Shown here: positions 50,422-58,089 of the stretch, one piece after another
Layout of the letters: the number at the start of each line of letters is the position of its first letter
How positions within the stretch are numbered: position 1 is the first letter of the stretch
Made by a program: the position numbers and the translations under genes
Notes under the pieces: model-generated
What the model was told of the DNA's origin: nothing
The model's input: the letters and a program-made list of their open reading frames with translations, nothing else
Database searches by the model: none
Assembly: GCA_035515475.1 (NCBI GenBank)
Contig: DATJBF010000016.1
Location: 1-61,607, forward strand
DNA from: DATJBF01 sp035515475
Lineage (GTDB): Bacteria > Verrucomicrobiota > Verrucomicrobiia > Palsa-1439
Length of the DNA stretch: 61,607 bases
Direction: 5' to 3'

Positions 50422-51840
50422 ATGAGGCGGACTGCTGCGATTTCGTTGCTCGGAAGCCTGGCCGCGTTTCTGGTGCCGTTCCTGGCGCCCGTTTCGTCCC
50501 ACGCGGCCGACGACCGAGCCGTTTGCGTCGTCAAGATCCACGAGGACATCAGCTACAACACGCTGTATCTGTTGCGGCGCGCGGTGCGTGAGGCGGTGGA
50601 ACAGAACGCGGCGGCGATCGTGCTCGACATGCGCACCAACGGCGGGCGCGTGGACGCGACGGAGGACATCATTCGCGTGTTGGAACATGCCCCGATGAAG
50701 ACCTACACGTTCGTCAACGACAAGGCGTACTCCGCCGGCGCCTATATTGCGGCCGCCACCGACAAGATTTTCATGGCGCCCGGCAGCGTCATCGGCGCCG
50801 CCACGCCGGTCATGTTGGCGCCCGGCGCGGGCGTGGAATCGTTGCCGAAAAGCTACGAGGAAAAAATCACCTCGGCGTTGGGGGCCCGGATTCGCGCCAC
50901 CGCTGAGGAAAAGGGCCACAACCCCGACGTGTTCGAGGCAATGGTGGACGCCGACCACGGCCTGAAAATCGACGATCGCGAGATCACGCCCAAAGGCAAA
51001 CTGCTGACGCTCACGAACGAGGAAGCCGCCCGCGCCTACGGCAAACCGCCCAAACCATTGCTGTCGGCGGGCACCGTGAACTCGATCGACGAACTGCTCG
51101 CAAAGGTCAACCTGAAAGGCGCGCCGACGTTCGAGGTGGCGCCGTACGGGTTCGAGCAACTCGCGCGCTGGCTGACGGCGATCTCGCCGCTGCTGATCTT
51201 GATCGGGATGGTGGCCATCTATGCCGAAATCAAGATTGGCGGGATCGGTCTGCCGTTGCTCATCGCGGTGATCGCGTTCGGCCTGTACTTCCTCGGGTTC
51301 GTCGTCGCCGGGCTCGCCGGCTGGGAGGACGTCGCCCTGTTCGCCTTCGGCCTCGCGTTGCTGGCAGTCGAGATTTTCCTGTTGCCCGGGCACGTGCTGC
51401 CGGGCCTGGTCGGCACCGGGTGCATCCTGGTCGCGCTTGTACTGGCCATGACGGAACGCTGGCCGGGCGGGCCGGTCCTGCCGACGTGGCCGGAGCTGCA
51501 GTTGCCGTTGCTCCGGCTGGGCATCGCATTTGTCGGTGCGGTCATAGTCGGCATTCTTCTCGGACGCTACCTGCCGAAGAGTTCGCTCTTCCGGAAGATG
51601 GAACTGGCCGCGGCCACGAGCGCCGCGGAAGGCTACACCGCCAGCCGGAGCGAAGCGAAAGCGTTGCTGGGTGCGACGGGCGTCGCCGAAACGAATCTGC
51701 GGCCGTCGGGCAAAGGCCGATTCGGCGAACAGCTGGTGGACGTCGTCACCGAGGGCGACCTGATCGAGCGAGGCGCGCCGATCACGATTACAGATGTCGA
51801 AGGCAGCCGCGTCGTTGTCGCGCGCGCCGGGCGACGGTGA
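50422..51840 (+). CDS. Membrane-bound ClpP-class serine protease of the NfeD family
   Basis: 472 residues. After a signal (LLGSLAAFLVPFLAPVSSHA) comes a ClpP-like domain (about 32-230). KTYTFVNDKAYSAGAYIAAA contains the likely catalytic Ser and a nearby Lys. Four or so membrane helices (about 255-385) follow, then an NfeD-type OB-fold domain (about 410-472) ending ITITDVEGSRVVVARA. This is the long NfeD1b arrangement. It leads an operon with a short NfeD protein and a flotillin, a combination known to act in membrane-microdomain organisation. Confidence 0.87.
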   Translation: MRRTAAISLLGSLAAFLVPFLAPVSSHAADDRAVCVVKIHEDISYNTLYLLRRAVREAVEQNAAAIVLDMRTNGGRVDATEDIIRVLEHAPMKTYTFVNDKAYSAGAYIAAATDKIFMAPGSVIGAATPVMLAPGAGVESLPKSYEEKITSALGARIRATAEEKGHNPDVFEAMVDADHGLKIDDREITPKGKLLTLTNEEAARAYGKPPKPLLSAGTVNSIDELLAKVNLKGAPTFEVAPYGFEQLARWLTAISPLLILIGMVAIYAEIKIGGIGLPLLIAVIAFGLYFLGFVVAGLAGWEDVALFAFGLALLAVEIFLLPGHVLPGLVGTGCILVALVLAMTERWPGGPVLPTWPELQLPLLRLGIAFVGAVIVGILLGRYLPKSSLFRKMELAAATSAAEGYTASRSEAKALLGATGVAETNLRPSGKGRFGEQLVDVVTEGDLIERGAPITITDVEGSRVVVARAGRR

Positions 51841-51847
51841 TGCTCCC

Positions 51848-52324
51848 ATGGAATGGATGAACATCGCCATCTTGATTCTGCTGGGCTTGGTGCTGATCGC
51901 GGTGGATTTTTATCTGCCCGGCTTTGTTCTGGGAACGATCGGCGTGGCGCTCATGCTGTTCGCGCTCGGGATTTGTTACCGGGCCCATGGACTCGACGCC
52001 GCGGTCGTGTTGTTCGTCGTCGAGGTAGTCGTCGGAATCGGTGTCGGATACGCGTCGATCAAGCTGTTCCCGAAGACGGCCACGGGCAAGCGCATGATCC
52101 TCGGCGAAACGCAGACCGGCGTGCACTCGCAGTCGTCCAAGCGGCACGAGGAATGGATCGGGCGCGAAGGCGTTGCGCAGACGGTGCTGAGGCCGGCCGG
52201 CGTGGGGCTGGTGGACGGCAAACGGCTTGATGTTGAGGCGGAATCGGGCATGATTGAGAGTGGCAGCGCCATCAAGGTCATCGCCGTGCACGAAAACCGG
52301 CTGGTGGTCAGAAAAATCAGCTAA
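51848..52324 (+). CDS. Short NfeD-like membrane protein
   Basis: 158 residues, beginning with two or three membrane helices (MEWMNIAILILLGLVLIAVD to about residue 75). The C-terminal OB-fold-like domain covers about 100-158 (IGREGVAQTVLRPAGVGLV, then SGSAIKVIAVHENRLVVRKI). The ATG is 7 nt after the stop of the larger NfeD gene, and the flotillin gene follows after 13 bp. It fits the short (protease-less) NfeD class that partners with flotillins. Confidence 0.83.
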   Translation: MEWMNIAILILLGLVLIAVDFYLPGFVLGTIGVALMLFALGICYRAHGLDAAVVLFVVEVVVGIGVGYASIKLFPKTATGKRMILGETQTGVHSQSSKRHEEWIGREGVAQTVLRPAGVGLVDGKRLDVEAESGMIESGSAIKVIAVHENRLVVRKIS

Positions 52325-52337
52325 AGGAGACAAAACT

Positions 52338-53372
52338 ATGAATCTGAGCCTTGGCGAACTCGCCCTGTTGGCACTCGGCGTGATCGGCGCCGTCATCGCG
52401 CTTATCATCTTCTTCGTCGTCATCTCGTTTATCAACATTTGGATTCAGGCCCGCATGACGGGCGCACCGGTCAGTTTCATCACGCTCTTGAGCATGAAAC
52501 TGCGTCGCGTGCCGATCGGACTGGTGGTCCAGAGCCGCATCACCGCGGTGAAAGCCGGACTGCCGCTCACGACCGATCAACTCGAGGCCCATTACCTCGC
52601 CGGCGGCGACGTGAACCAGGTCGTCCGCGCGCTCATTGCCGCCGAGAAAGCGAATCTCAATCTCGGCTTCAACCAGGCCGCCGCCATCGACCTCGCCACG
52701 CATCAGTCGGGCAAGAGCGTGTTTGAAGCCGTCATGACGAGCGTCAATCCCAAGGTCATCGACTGCCCCAGCGCGTCCAGCGGCAAACAACTCATCACCG
52801 CCGTCGCCAAGGACGGCATCCAACTGCAGGTCAAGGCCCGCGTCACCGTGCGCACGCACCTGGACCGGTTCGTCGGCGGCGCGACCGAGGAAACCATCAT
52901 TGCCCGCGTCGGCGAAGGCATCGTCACGGCCATCGGCTCGGCCGCCACGTACAAGGACGTGCTCGAAAACCCCGACACAATTTCCAAGACGGTTCTCGCC
53001 AAAGGTTTGGATGCCAGCACCGCGTTCGGCATTATGTCCATCGACATTGCGGACGTGGACGTGGGCGATAACATCGGCGCGCGACTGCAGGCCGAGCAAG
53101 CCGACGCCAACAAACAGATGGCTATCGCCAACGCCGAGACCCGCCGCGCGATCGCGGTGGCGCAAGAACAGGAAATGAAAGCCCGCACCCAGGAGATGCG
53201 CGCCAAAGTCGTCGAGGCCGAAGCGCAAGTGCCCCTGGCCATGGCGGAGGCGTTCCGCGCCGGCCACCTCGGCGTGATGGATTATTATCGCATGCAAAAC
53301 ATCCAGTCCGATACGCGCATGCGGCAGTCGATCGCCGGTGAAGATCCCGGCAAGACCGGGTCGGCCAGTTGA
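52338..53372 (+). CDS. floA: Flotillin-like protein FloA
   Basis: 344-residue SPFH-domain protein forming functional membrane microdomains. An N-terminal membrane segment (LALLALGVIGAVIALIIFFVV) precedes the SPFH domain: GAPVSFITLLSMKLRRVP, then NLNLGFNQAAAIDLATH. Late in the protein there is ARLQAEQADANKQMAIANAE, a coiled coil rich in Ala and Glu. The region is very like Bacillus FloA/YqfA. AAGGAGA 8 bases upstream makes the start certain. It sits downstream of two nfeD genes, as in other bacteria. Confidence 0.94.
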   Translation: MNLSLGELALLALGVIGAVIALIIFFVVISFINIWIQARMTGAPVSFITLLSMKLRRVPIGLVVQSRITAVKAGLPLTTDQLEAHYLAGGDVNQVVRALIAAEKANLNLGFNQAAAIDLATHQSGKSVFEAVMTSVNPKVIDCPSASSGKQLITAVAKDGIQLQVKARVTVRTHLDRFVGGATEETIIARVGEGIVTAIGSAATYKDVLENPDTISKTVLAKGLDASTAFGIMSIDIADVDVGDNIGARLQAEQADANKQMAIANAETRRAIAVAQEQEMKARTQEMRAKVVEAEAQVPLAMAEAFRAGHLGVMDYYRMQNIQSDTRMRQSIAGEDPGKTGSAS

Positions 53373-53376
53373 CATC

Positions 53377-53970
53377 GTGAAACACGCGGACATCGAGACT
53401 CTGGTCTGGCTGATTGTTGCCGCGGTGATCGTTCTGGGCAAAGGCTGGAACAAACTGCAGGGGCAAATCGCCAAGGACACTTCCAAGTCGAAGGAAACGC
53501 CGCCGGTGACGCCGGCCCGACCGAAACTGCAGCGGCCCCGGCCGGCCCCGGTCGGGGCGAGGCCCGTCGCGGCGCCGATGCGGCGCACCGTGTCCCCCCT
53601 GCAACGGACTGCTTCCCGCATGGCTCCGGCCCCCGTCGGCTCAGCGCCGGCGCGGGACACGTGGCGGGTCGATCCCGAACAGATTCGCCGATTCATGGAA
53701 CAGTTGAGTGGTCAGGCCCGGCCCGTGCCGCCTCCGATCGCTCGTCCACCCGTGCAGAAAGCCGAGCCCGCTGCTCCACCGCCACCGGTGGCGGAAGAAC
53801 CAGCACCAACCCCGGCCGCGGCGGTCCCGGCACCGGCAATCGCGAGCCGGTCCGCGACACCGGCGCCGTCGCGTGCCGCGCAGTGGGCGGAAGCGTTGCG
53901 GGATCGGCAGAACATTCGGAACATCATCATCTCCTACGAAATCATCGGCCCGCCCAAGGCGTTTCAATAG
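53377..53970 (+). CDS. Membrane-anchored proline-rich protein with conserved C-terminal IIGPPK motif
   Basis: 197 residues beginning at a GTG 4 nt after floA. One membrane helix (LVWLIVAAVIVLGKGW) is followed by a long Pro/Ala/Arg-rich linker (about 40-165). The conserved C-terminus is RQNIRNIIISYEIIGPPK, then AFQ. As I recall, similar (E)ILGPPxA tails recur in hypothetical proteins of planctomycetes and verrucomicrobia. The last 71 bp of shared sequence are duplicated at 56230-56300. It probably works with FloA and the NfeD proteins; the role is unknown. Confidence 0.65.
   Translation: MKHADIETLVWLIVAAVIVLGKGWNKLQGQIAKDTSKSKETPPVTPARPKLQRPRPAPVGARPVAAPMRRTVSPLQRTASRMAPAPVGSAPARDTWRVDPEQIRRFMEQLSGQARPVPPPIARPPVQKAEPAAPPPPVAEEPAPTPAAAVPAPAIASRSATPAPSRAAQWAEALRDRQNIRNIIISYEIIGPPKAFQ
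53888..53958. repeat. 71-bp direct repeat, copy 1
   Basis: It begins CGGAAGCGTTGCGGGATCGG and ends CCGCCCAAG. It is identical to 56230-56300 and lies in the 3' coding end of the proline-rich protein gene. Confidence 0.95.
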
Positions 53971-54105
53971 GCCGGTCCATTTGTCCTGTGAACGGAACGA
54001 CCGTTCCGCCGAAAAGACAAGGTTGATTGCCGGGGCTGGCAACCATTCTCGCGGTTCTGATTCCGCAGGTCATATCAACCATTTCCGGAACCAACTTTTT
54101 GCTCC
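53971..54105. other. Spacer with short hairpin between convergent genes
   Basis: 135 bp. CGGAAC and GTTCCG form a 6-bp hairpin at 53993-54008, possibly a weak terminator. Nothing else is recognised. Confidence 0.3.
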
Positions 54106-56010
54106 TTACTGAGCGGCTCGCAGTCGTGTTAGCGCCTTCTGCACCGCAACGAAATCGGGCTCGAGTTGCAGCGCTTGCTTATAATGACGCTCGGCCTCCG
54201 GCAGCCGTCCTGCTTGCTCCAAGATGACCCCCAGATTGTAATGTGCCTCGGCGAAATCGGGTTTCAGACGCAATGCTTGCTCATAATGACCGACTGCCTG
54301 TTCGATCCTGCCGACTTGCATCAAGGCGACCCCCAGATTGTAGTGTGCCTCGGCGAAATTGGGTTTCAGACGCAATGCTTGCTCATAATGACCGATTGCC
54401 TCTTCGATCTTGCCAACTTGCATCAAGGCGACCCCCAGGTTGAGATGCACCTCCGGGTAGTCGGGGTTAAGCCGTAACGCCTCCTTGTTGTGCGCGATTG
54501 CTTCTCGCACCCTGCCCGTTTCGAGCAGCACGCACCCCATATCGTAGTGCACCTCGGCGTAACGCTCGACGCCGGCGAACACGTTGAACGCCACCGAGAA
54601 GCCCAGCAGCAGGCTCCACCCCCACCGCGTTGCGGGCCGCCAGCGTGACCGCTCAGCCTGCGCACGCTCCAGTCCGAGGATGCCAATCACTGCGAGCAGT
54701 ACCAGTGCATGTACAAATTCCACCTCGTAGCGGAGGCACATGGAGTTGTGGAGCCCAAGGGTCAGGGCGCAAATCCCGAACAGCACGATGAGTGCGGCAA
54801 GAAACCAGCGCAAGGTTGAGCGTGACTCTGTCGGCCGGCCGCGCCAAGCCAACGGCACAGCTAGCGCCAGCCACACCAGCGGAATATTGGTCAGAACGCC
54901 GAAGGGATACTCGACCTCGGCCCCCCTCGGGGTGAACGGCACTGCGATGTCACGCACGAAGGGGAAGCGACGACTCCAGCGCGCCGGCTCCAGAAAAGCG
55001 ACCCGAAAATTGAACCAGAGATAATGGAGGCCAAACTGAGACCTGGTGCCCAGCTTGCTTAATGGCAACTGATAGCGCTGCCCAAATTCCAGCGCGTCGT
55101 CGAAGCGCAGGGTGTTGTAGAACATCAACCCGATCCCGATGAGCACGATCGGGCCGGTCGCCGCCAACAAGAGAGGCCATACCTTTTGCTTCTCCCGCCA
55201 CGCGCGGGCCACCGGCACCAGCAAGATGGGCGCACCAAACAGCAGAGATGGCCGCGCTCCTACCGCCAACCCGTAGGCCAGACTTGCTGCCGCCAGCCAT
55301 CGTCCCTGCCGTCGCCGCTGATGCAACGCGCCCCAAATGGCTCCCAGAGCCAGCATCGTCAGCGCATATCCAGCTCCGATCGCCACCTCGTAAACATTGG
55401 ACCTCTGCAAAATTGCCGGCGCGAAATTGGCCAAGCCCAGGGCGAGCGTACCGGCCGCCACTACCCCTAGGCTCACCTTGGCAAAGTAACGCCGCCACAC
55501 TGCGTACAACAGACCCGCACTCGCCAGAAAACCCACCGAGAAGAAAAATACCACGGCGTCTTTGTGAGCGAGATATTCGCCGGTGAGTGCCACATACGGC
55601 CAGAAAAGAATCAGGGCGGGTGTCACCCCGAAGTAGAGATAAAGCCTGCCCTTGTAGTAGCTGAGATCATGCACGCGACGGCGTTGGCTCCACCGTAAGT
55701 CATGCAACTGCAAGCGCTGGACCGCGTTGGCCGATGGATCGTAAGGATCGGCAAGCTGCGCGATTTCGGGTGGCACCTGTTGTTTCATACTGAGTTGGCC
55801 GGCGCGAAAGCCCTGCACCAATAAATTGTAATAAGCGTCAGCCGCAGTCGGGCTCAGCAGTTCGTAAAACCCCGAGTGGGCCGTATACGCGTAAACCCCG
55901 ACGACCAGCGCACTCACCGTCCCCAAGATTCCGCGCTGTATCCACCGCGGACGTTCTCCGGGCACTCTTGGCTTGCTGTTATCTGGACTGCTGTCAATCA
56001 TTTCAGCCAT
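54106..56010 (-). CDS. Multi-pass membrane protein with C-terminal TPR repeats (glycosyltransferase-like)
   Basis: 634 residues. About ten membrane helices fill residues 25-460 (IQRGILGTVSALVVGVYAYT, VVFFFSVGFLASAGLLYAVW and similar), in the style of GT39/GT83-like lipid-linked sugar transferases. Three or four TPRs follow (EAIGHYEQALRLKPNFAEAH, QAVGHYEQALRLKPDFAEAH, EAERHYKQALQLEPDFVAVQ). The TPR part is encoded by tandem 102-bp units that are nearly identical at DNA level, indicating recent expansion. No catalytic Asp is firmly identified. The gene lies between two copies of a 71-bp repeat. Confidence 0.7.
   Translation of the reverse strand: MAEMIDSSPDNSKPRVPGERPRWIQRGILGTVSALVVGVYAYTAHSGFYELLSPTAADAYYNLLVQGFRAGQLSMKQQVPPEIAQLADPYDPSANAVQRLQLHDLRWSQRRRVHDLSYYKGRLYLYFGVTPALILFWPYVALTGEYLAHKDAVVFFFSVGFLASAGLLYAVWRRYFAKVSLGVVAAGTLALGLANFAPAILQRSNVYEVAIGAGYALTMLALGAIWGALHQRRRQGRWLAAASLAYGLAVGARPSLLFGAPILLVPVARAWREKQKVWPLLLAATGPIVLIGIGLMFYNTLRFDDALEFGQRYQLPLSKLGTRSQFGLHYLWFNFRVAFLEPARWSRRFPFVRDIAVPFTPRGAEVEYPFGVLTNIPLVWLALAVPLAWRGRPTESRSTLRWFLAALIVLFGICALTLGLHNSMCLRYEVEFVHALVLLAVIGILGLERAQAERSRWRPATRWGWSLLLGFSVAFNVFAGVERYAEVHYDMGCVLLETGRVREAIAHNKEALRLNPDYPEVHLNLGVALMQVGKIEEAIGHYEQALRLKPNFAEAHYNLGVALMQVGRIEQAVGHYEQALRLKPDFAEAHYNLGVILEQAGRLPEAERHYKQALQLEPDFVAVQKALTRLRAAQ
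54214..54460. repeat. Tandem 102-bp TPR-coding units
   Basis: Two full units and a partial share long identical stretches, for example GGTTTCAGACGCAATGCTTG at 54259 and again at 54361. The period of 102 bp equals 34 codons, one TPR. Confidence 0.85.
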
Positions 56011-56141
56011 CGGCCCCGACGCTCCGTCGGTTTCTCGGTGATTGACCCGAAGTGGCCATCGACGAACACGCTTGTGAGGCTGCTGTAATAGGCCAGTAGT
56101 CCCGCCACCACCACGAACGGGATGACCCGCTGTCCATTCAC
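55998..56141 (-). pseudogene. N-terminal remnant of a TMTC-like O-mannosyltransferase/TPR protein
   Basis: A 47-codon frame from a GTG at 56141 that ends in the start of the 634-residue gene. It reads VIPFVVVAGLLAYYSSLTSV, then a segment ending GSITEKPTERRGRW. This matches the pattern of N-termini of TPR-carrying integral-membrane mannosyltransferases, typically LLAYxNSLxxPFVFDDxxSIxENPxIRxLW. The acidic FDD element is replaced by VDGH, and the frame stops directly after. There is no Shine-Dalgarno. I read it as a decayed or recombined 5' fragment, not a working gene. Confidence 0.45.
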
Positions 56142-56162
56142 GGGGAAGACAGTCTATTCGAA

Positions 56163-56309
56163 ATGGTGAGTGCTGGCCAGCCAGACTTGTTCGAGTCGTG
56201 GCGGGGTCAGCGCGGTTGGTTGGGATGGACGGAAGCGTTGCGGGATCGGCAGAACATTCGGAACATCATCATCTCCTACGAAATCATCGGCCCGCCCAAG
56301 AGCCTGTAG
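56163..56309 (+). pseudogene. 3'-end fragment paralogous to the proline-rich protein gene
   Basis: A 48-codon frame ending RQNIRNIIISYEIIGPPK, then SL and a stop. The last 24 codons are the 71-bp repeat. The first 20 codons (MVSAGQPDLFESWRGQRGW) do not match the intact gene. It looks like the tail of a duplicate, with an alternative last-two-residue ending. Confidence 0.5.
56230..56300. repeat. 71-bp direct repeat, copy 2
   Basis: Identical over 71 bp to 53888-53958 and in the same orientation. The 2.3 kb in between holds the TPR membrane gene and the remnant. Confidence 0.95.
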
Positions 56310-56409
56310 GGGCGCCTTTACGGCTGCGACCGGACCACATTCGGGCCGTGCCGAAATTTCCATTGCGCCCCTTGCGAGGTGCCGATATTGTTTGGCCGCA
56401 CGCGAGTGC

Positions 56410-56496
56410 GCCGTCGTGGCGGAACTGGCAGACGCGCTGGACTCAAAATCCTGTGCCCGTAAGGGCGTGTGGGTTCGACTCCCTCCGACGGCACCA
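56410..56496 (+). tRNA. tRNA-Leu (CAA)
   Basis: Class II tRNA. The acceptor is GCCGTCG/CGACGGC and the anticodon loop CTCAAAA (CAA). The long variable arm is TGCCCGTAAGGGCG and CCA is encoded. The anticodon stem CTGGA/TCCTG and the T-arm GTGGG/CCCTC each carry one mismatch by eye. Confidence 0.93.
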
Positions 56497-56591
56497 CACC
56501 GGGGAGACTTGCATTGCAGCCCGAAACCTTTCATAATCAGCCCGCGCAAACGTAGCCCGGCATGTACAGCTGTTACGGACCGTCAAGACTT

Positions 56592-57347
56592 ATGCGGGAA
56601 GAAAACCTGAAGTGGCAACAGTTGCGGTTCAACCCACTGGTATGGGTGCTTGCTCTTGCGGCCGCGGGCGGCTTTGGTGTCTCCGGATGCGCGGTGAAAG
56701 AAAGACCTCTCTCGCAAAAGGAGATCCAAGAAGAGGCCAGATTTTACGGTGGTAACGCCAACTTCACTGCGACGCGCGTCGTGACCGTCCGCTGGGGCAC
56801 CTCTGTCGAGAGAAAGGAAACGGCCCTGGCTTTTTCGGACGGGAACATGCGTGAAGAAAGAGCGGCCTCCGCGGACTTGCCGGCGCTTGTCACGATTCGT
56901 CGGCCCGACCTAGACACCATCTACGTCTATTGGCCCGGTGAAACGAACGTTCTCGTCGAGCAGGCGTATCGCTCGACGAGAGCCCATGAAGCTTCCGCCA
57001 ACGCCTCCATCACGAAAAAGTTCGATATTGGCCAAGAAACGATCGACGGCCATCCCTGCATAAAATGTAAGGCGGTCGTTCAAGGAAGAAACAAAAAGAT
57101 CGAGTGGACCATGTGGGAGGCGACGGACCTGAATCGCTTCCCCGTCCGTGCTGAGTTTGCTGCTGGCAACAAGGCAACGACAGTCGAATTCACCAATGTC
57201 AGAATTGGGAAACCCGACCCTTCTCTGTTTGAACCGCCGACGGGTTACATGAGGCTGGGGCGAAAGTTCAAGAATACCGACGAAGCACTCGCCTATATGG
57301 TGGGGGGCCTGCTGAGGTCGATGTCTCACGGTGGAAAAGGGAAATAA
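56592..57347 (+). CDS. Predicted outer-membrane lipoprotein (DUF4412-like)
   Basis: 251 residues. A signal with lipobox (LALAAAGGFGVSGC, Cys at about residue 34) is followed by a beta-rich domain: FTATRVVTVRWGT, then ALAFSDGNMREER, GQETIDGHPCIKCKAVV and TVEFTNVRIGKPDPSLFEPP. The closing PDPSLFEPPTGY is typical of DUF4412/LolA-like periplasmic lipid-binding folds. I chose the ATG at 56592; one ten codons earlier is possible. It is the only gene between tRNA-Leu and the duplicated tRNA-Leu 3' half, so it may be cargo of a small integration event. Confidence 0.65.
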   Translation: MREENLKWQQLRFNPLVWVLALAAAGGFGVSGCAVKERPLSQKEIQEEARFYGGNANFTATRVVTVRWGTSVERKETALAFSDGNMREERAASADLPALVTIRRPDLDTIYVYWPGETNVLVEQAYRSTRAHEASANASITKKFDIGQETIDGHPCIKCKAVVQGRNKKIEWTMWEATDLNRFPVRAEFAAGNKATTVEFTNVRIGKPDPSLFEPPTGYMRLGRKFKNTDEALAYMVGGLLRSMSHGGKGK

Positions 57348-57408
57348 GGCAGTCGGATCTCCTCGCCATCCCCGGTCCAGCCAGGGCAGAATTCTTCACC
57401 TCCGAGAC

Positions 57409-57460
57409 AAAATCCAGTGGTGGCAACACCGTGTGGGTTTGATTCCCTTCGACGGCACCA
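57409..57460 (+). repeat. Duplicated 3' half of tRNA-Leu (attachment-site-like)
   Basis: The 52 bp start AAAATCC at the 3' side of the anticodon loop and run to the CCA. The last 30 bases (GTGTGGGTTTGATTCCCTTC to CACCA) differ from the intact tRNA-Leu at only 3 positions, while the variable arm differs. The 5' half is missing, so it is not a functional tRNA. Confidence 0.8.
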
Positions 57461-57495
57461 ATTGTTCCGGTGGTCCCACACGCCGTGAGAAAACA

Positions 57496-57525
57496 AGCAG
57501 GGAACCCCTGGCGGAGTTCCCTGCT
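57496..57525 (-). terminator. Rho-independent terminator of the 57573 gene
   Basis: Perfect 10-bp inverted repeat (AGCAGGGAAC and GTTCCCTGCT, 10-nt loop). Read on the minus strand it is followed by TTGTTTTC, so it terminates the small secreted-protein gene. Confidence 0.75.
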
Positions 57526-57572
57526 CGCTTACGACAGCAAAGCTGCGCGGACGTTTCCCGCCTGAGGCGGGT

Positions 57573-57962
57573 CTACTTCGGTTGCGTTGTGTCTTCCGCC
57601 TTCTTCTTCTTCACAACATCAACATGGCCGATGAGATGGGCTACTGCCTTGTCGCCTTCCTCGGTGTACGTCACCTTGATATGATCGCCGGCCTTCAGGT
57701 CCGCCAGCGTCGCTTTCTTGTTGCCCGCCCCGGTAATCTTGCAGTCGGACGCCACGGTGAAGGTCTTGGTCTCCTTCTTGTGCTTGATCGTGATCGTGCC
57801 GGCCGTGGTGTCGACGGACTCAATCTTGCCGACCAGAACTTCGGACTTGGCCATGGCCGTTGCCGCTGGTTTCTCATCCGCCGCTCGCGCGGAATGTCCC
57901 ACTGTCAGCGCCACGGCTGCGACACATGCCGCCATGGCACAACGAACCAGTGTCTTGCTCAT
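57573..57962 (-). CDS. Small secreted OB-fold-like protein (DUF5666-type)
   Basis: 129 residues with a signal peptide (AMAACVAAVALTVGHSARA, then ADEKP). The mature part is KSEVLVGKIESVDTTAGTIT, then KTFTVASDCKITGAGNKKAT and LKAGDHIKVTYTEEGDKAVA, a repeating beta pattern typical of the DUF5666 OB-like fold. It ends in a Lys-rich tail (VVKKKKAEDTTQPK). It probably resides in the periplasm; its ligand is unknown. A clear terminator follows. Confidence 0.75.
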   Translation of the reverse strand: MSKTLVRCAMAACVAAVALTVGHSARAADEKPAATAMAKSEVLVGKIESVDTTAGTITIKHKKETKTFTVASDCKITGAGNKKATLADLKAGDHIKVTYTEEGDKAVAHLIGHVDVVKKKKAEDTTQPK

Positions 57963-58089
57963 ATCACTCGAACCTCTCCTTCGTTAGGTTGTTTGTTTAT
58001 TTATCCCACCACACCAGCGTTTGACGCGGTGACGGGGAAAGCGTTCAACGCCTGTTAACCACTGCTCGGCCGCCGGCCCTCGGTTCTGT

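Larger units (their letters stand above)
56011..56409. other. Rearranged spacer with gene remnants and repeat copy 2
   Basis: About 400 bp without an intact gene. From left to right it holds the 47-codon remnant, a short stretch of unassigned sequence, a 3'-end gene fragment (56163-56309) containing copy 2 of the 71-bp repeat, and about 100 bp before tRNA-Leu. Confidence 0.6.

Noticed and set aside
54214..54460. Regular DNA repeats suggesting a CRISPR array
   Set aside because: The 102-bp period equals one TPR in frame and no unique spacers are present. No CRISPR array or cas gene was found in the window.
53888..56300. Insertion sequence bounded by the 71-bp repeats
   Set aside because: The interval has no transposase and no terminal inverted repeats, and 71 bp is far longer than a target-site duplication.
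57409..57460. A second functional tRNA-Leu
   Set aside because: Only the 3' half is present; the D-arm and 5' acceptor strand are missing, so no cloverleaf can form.
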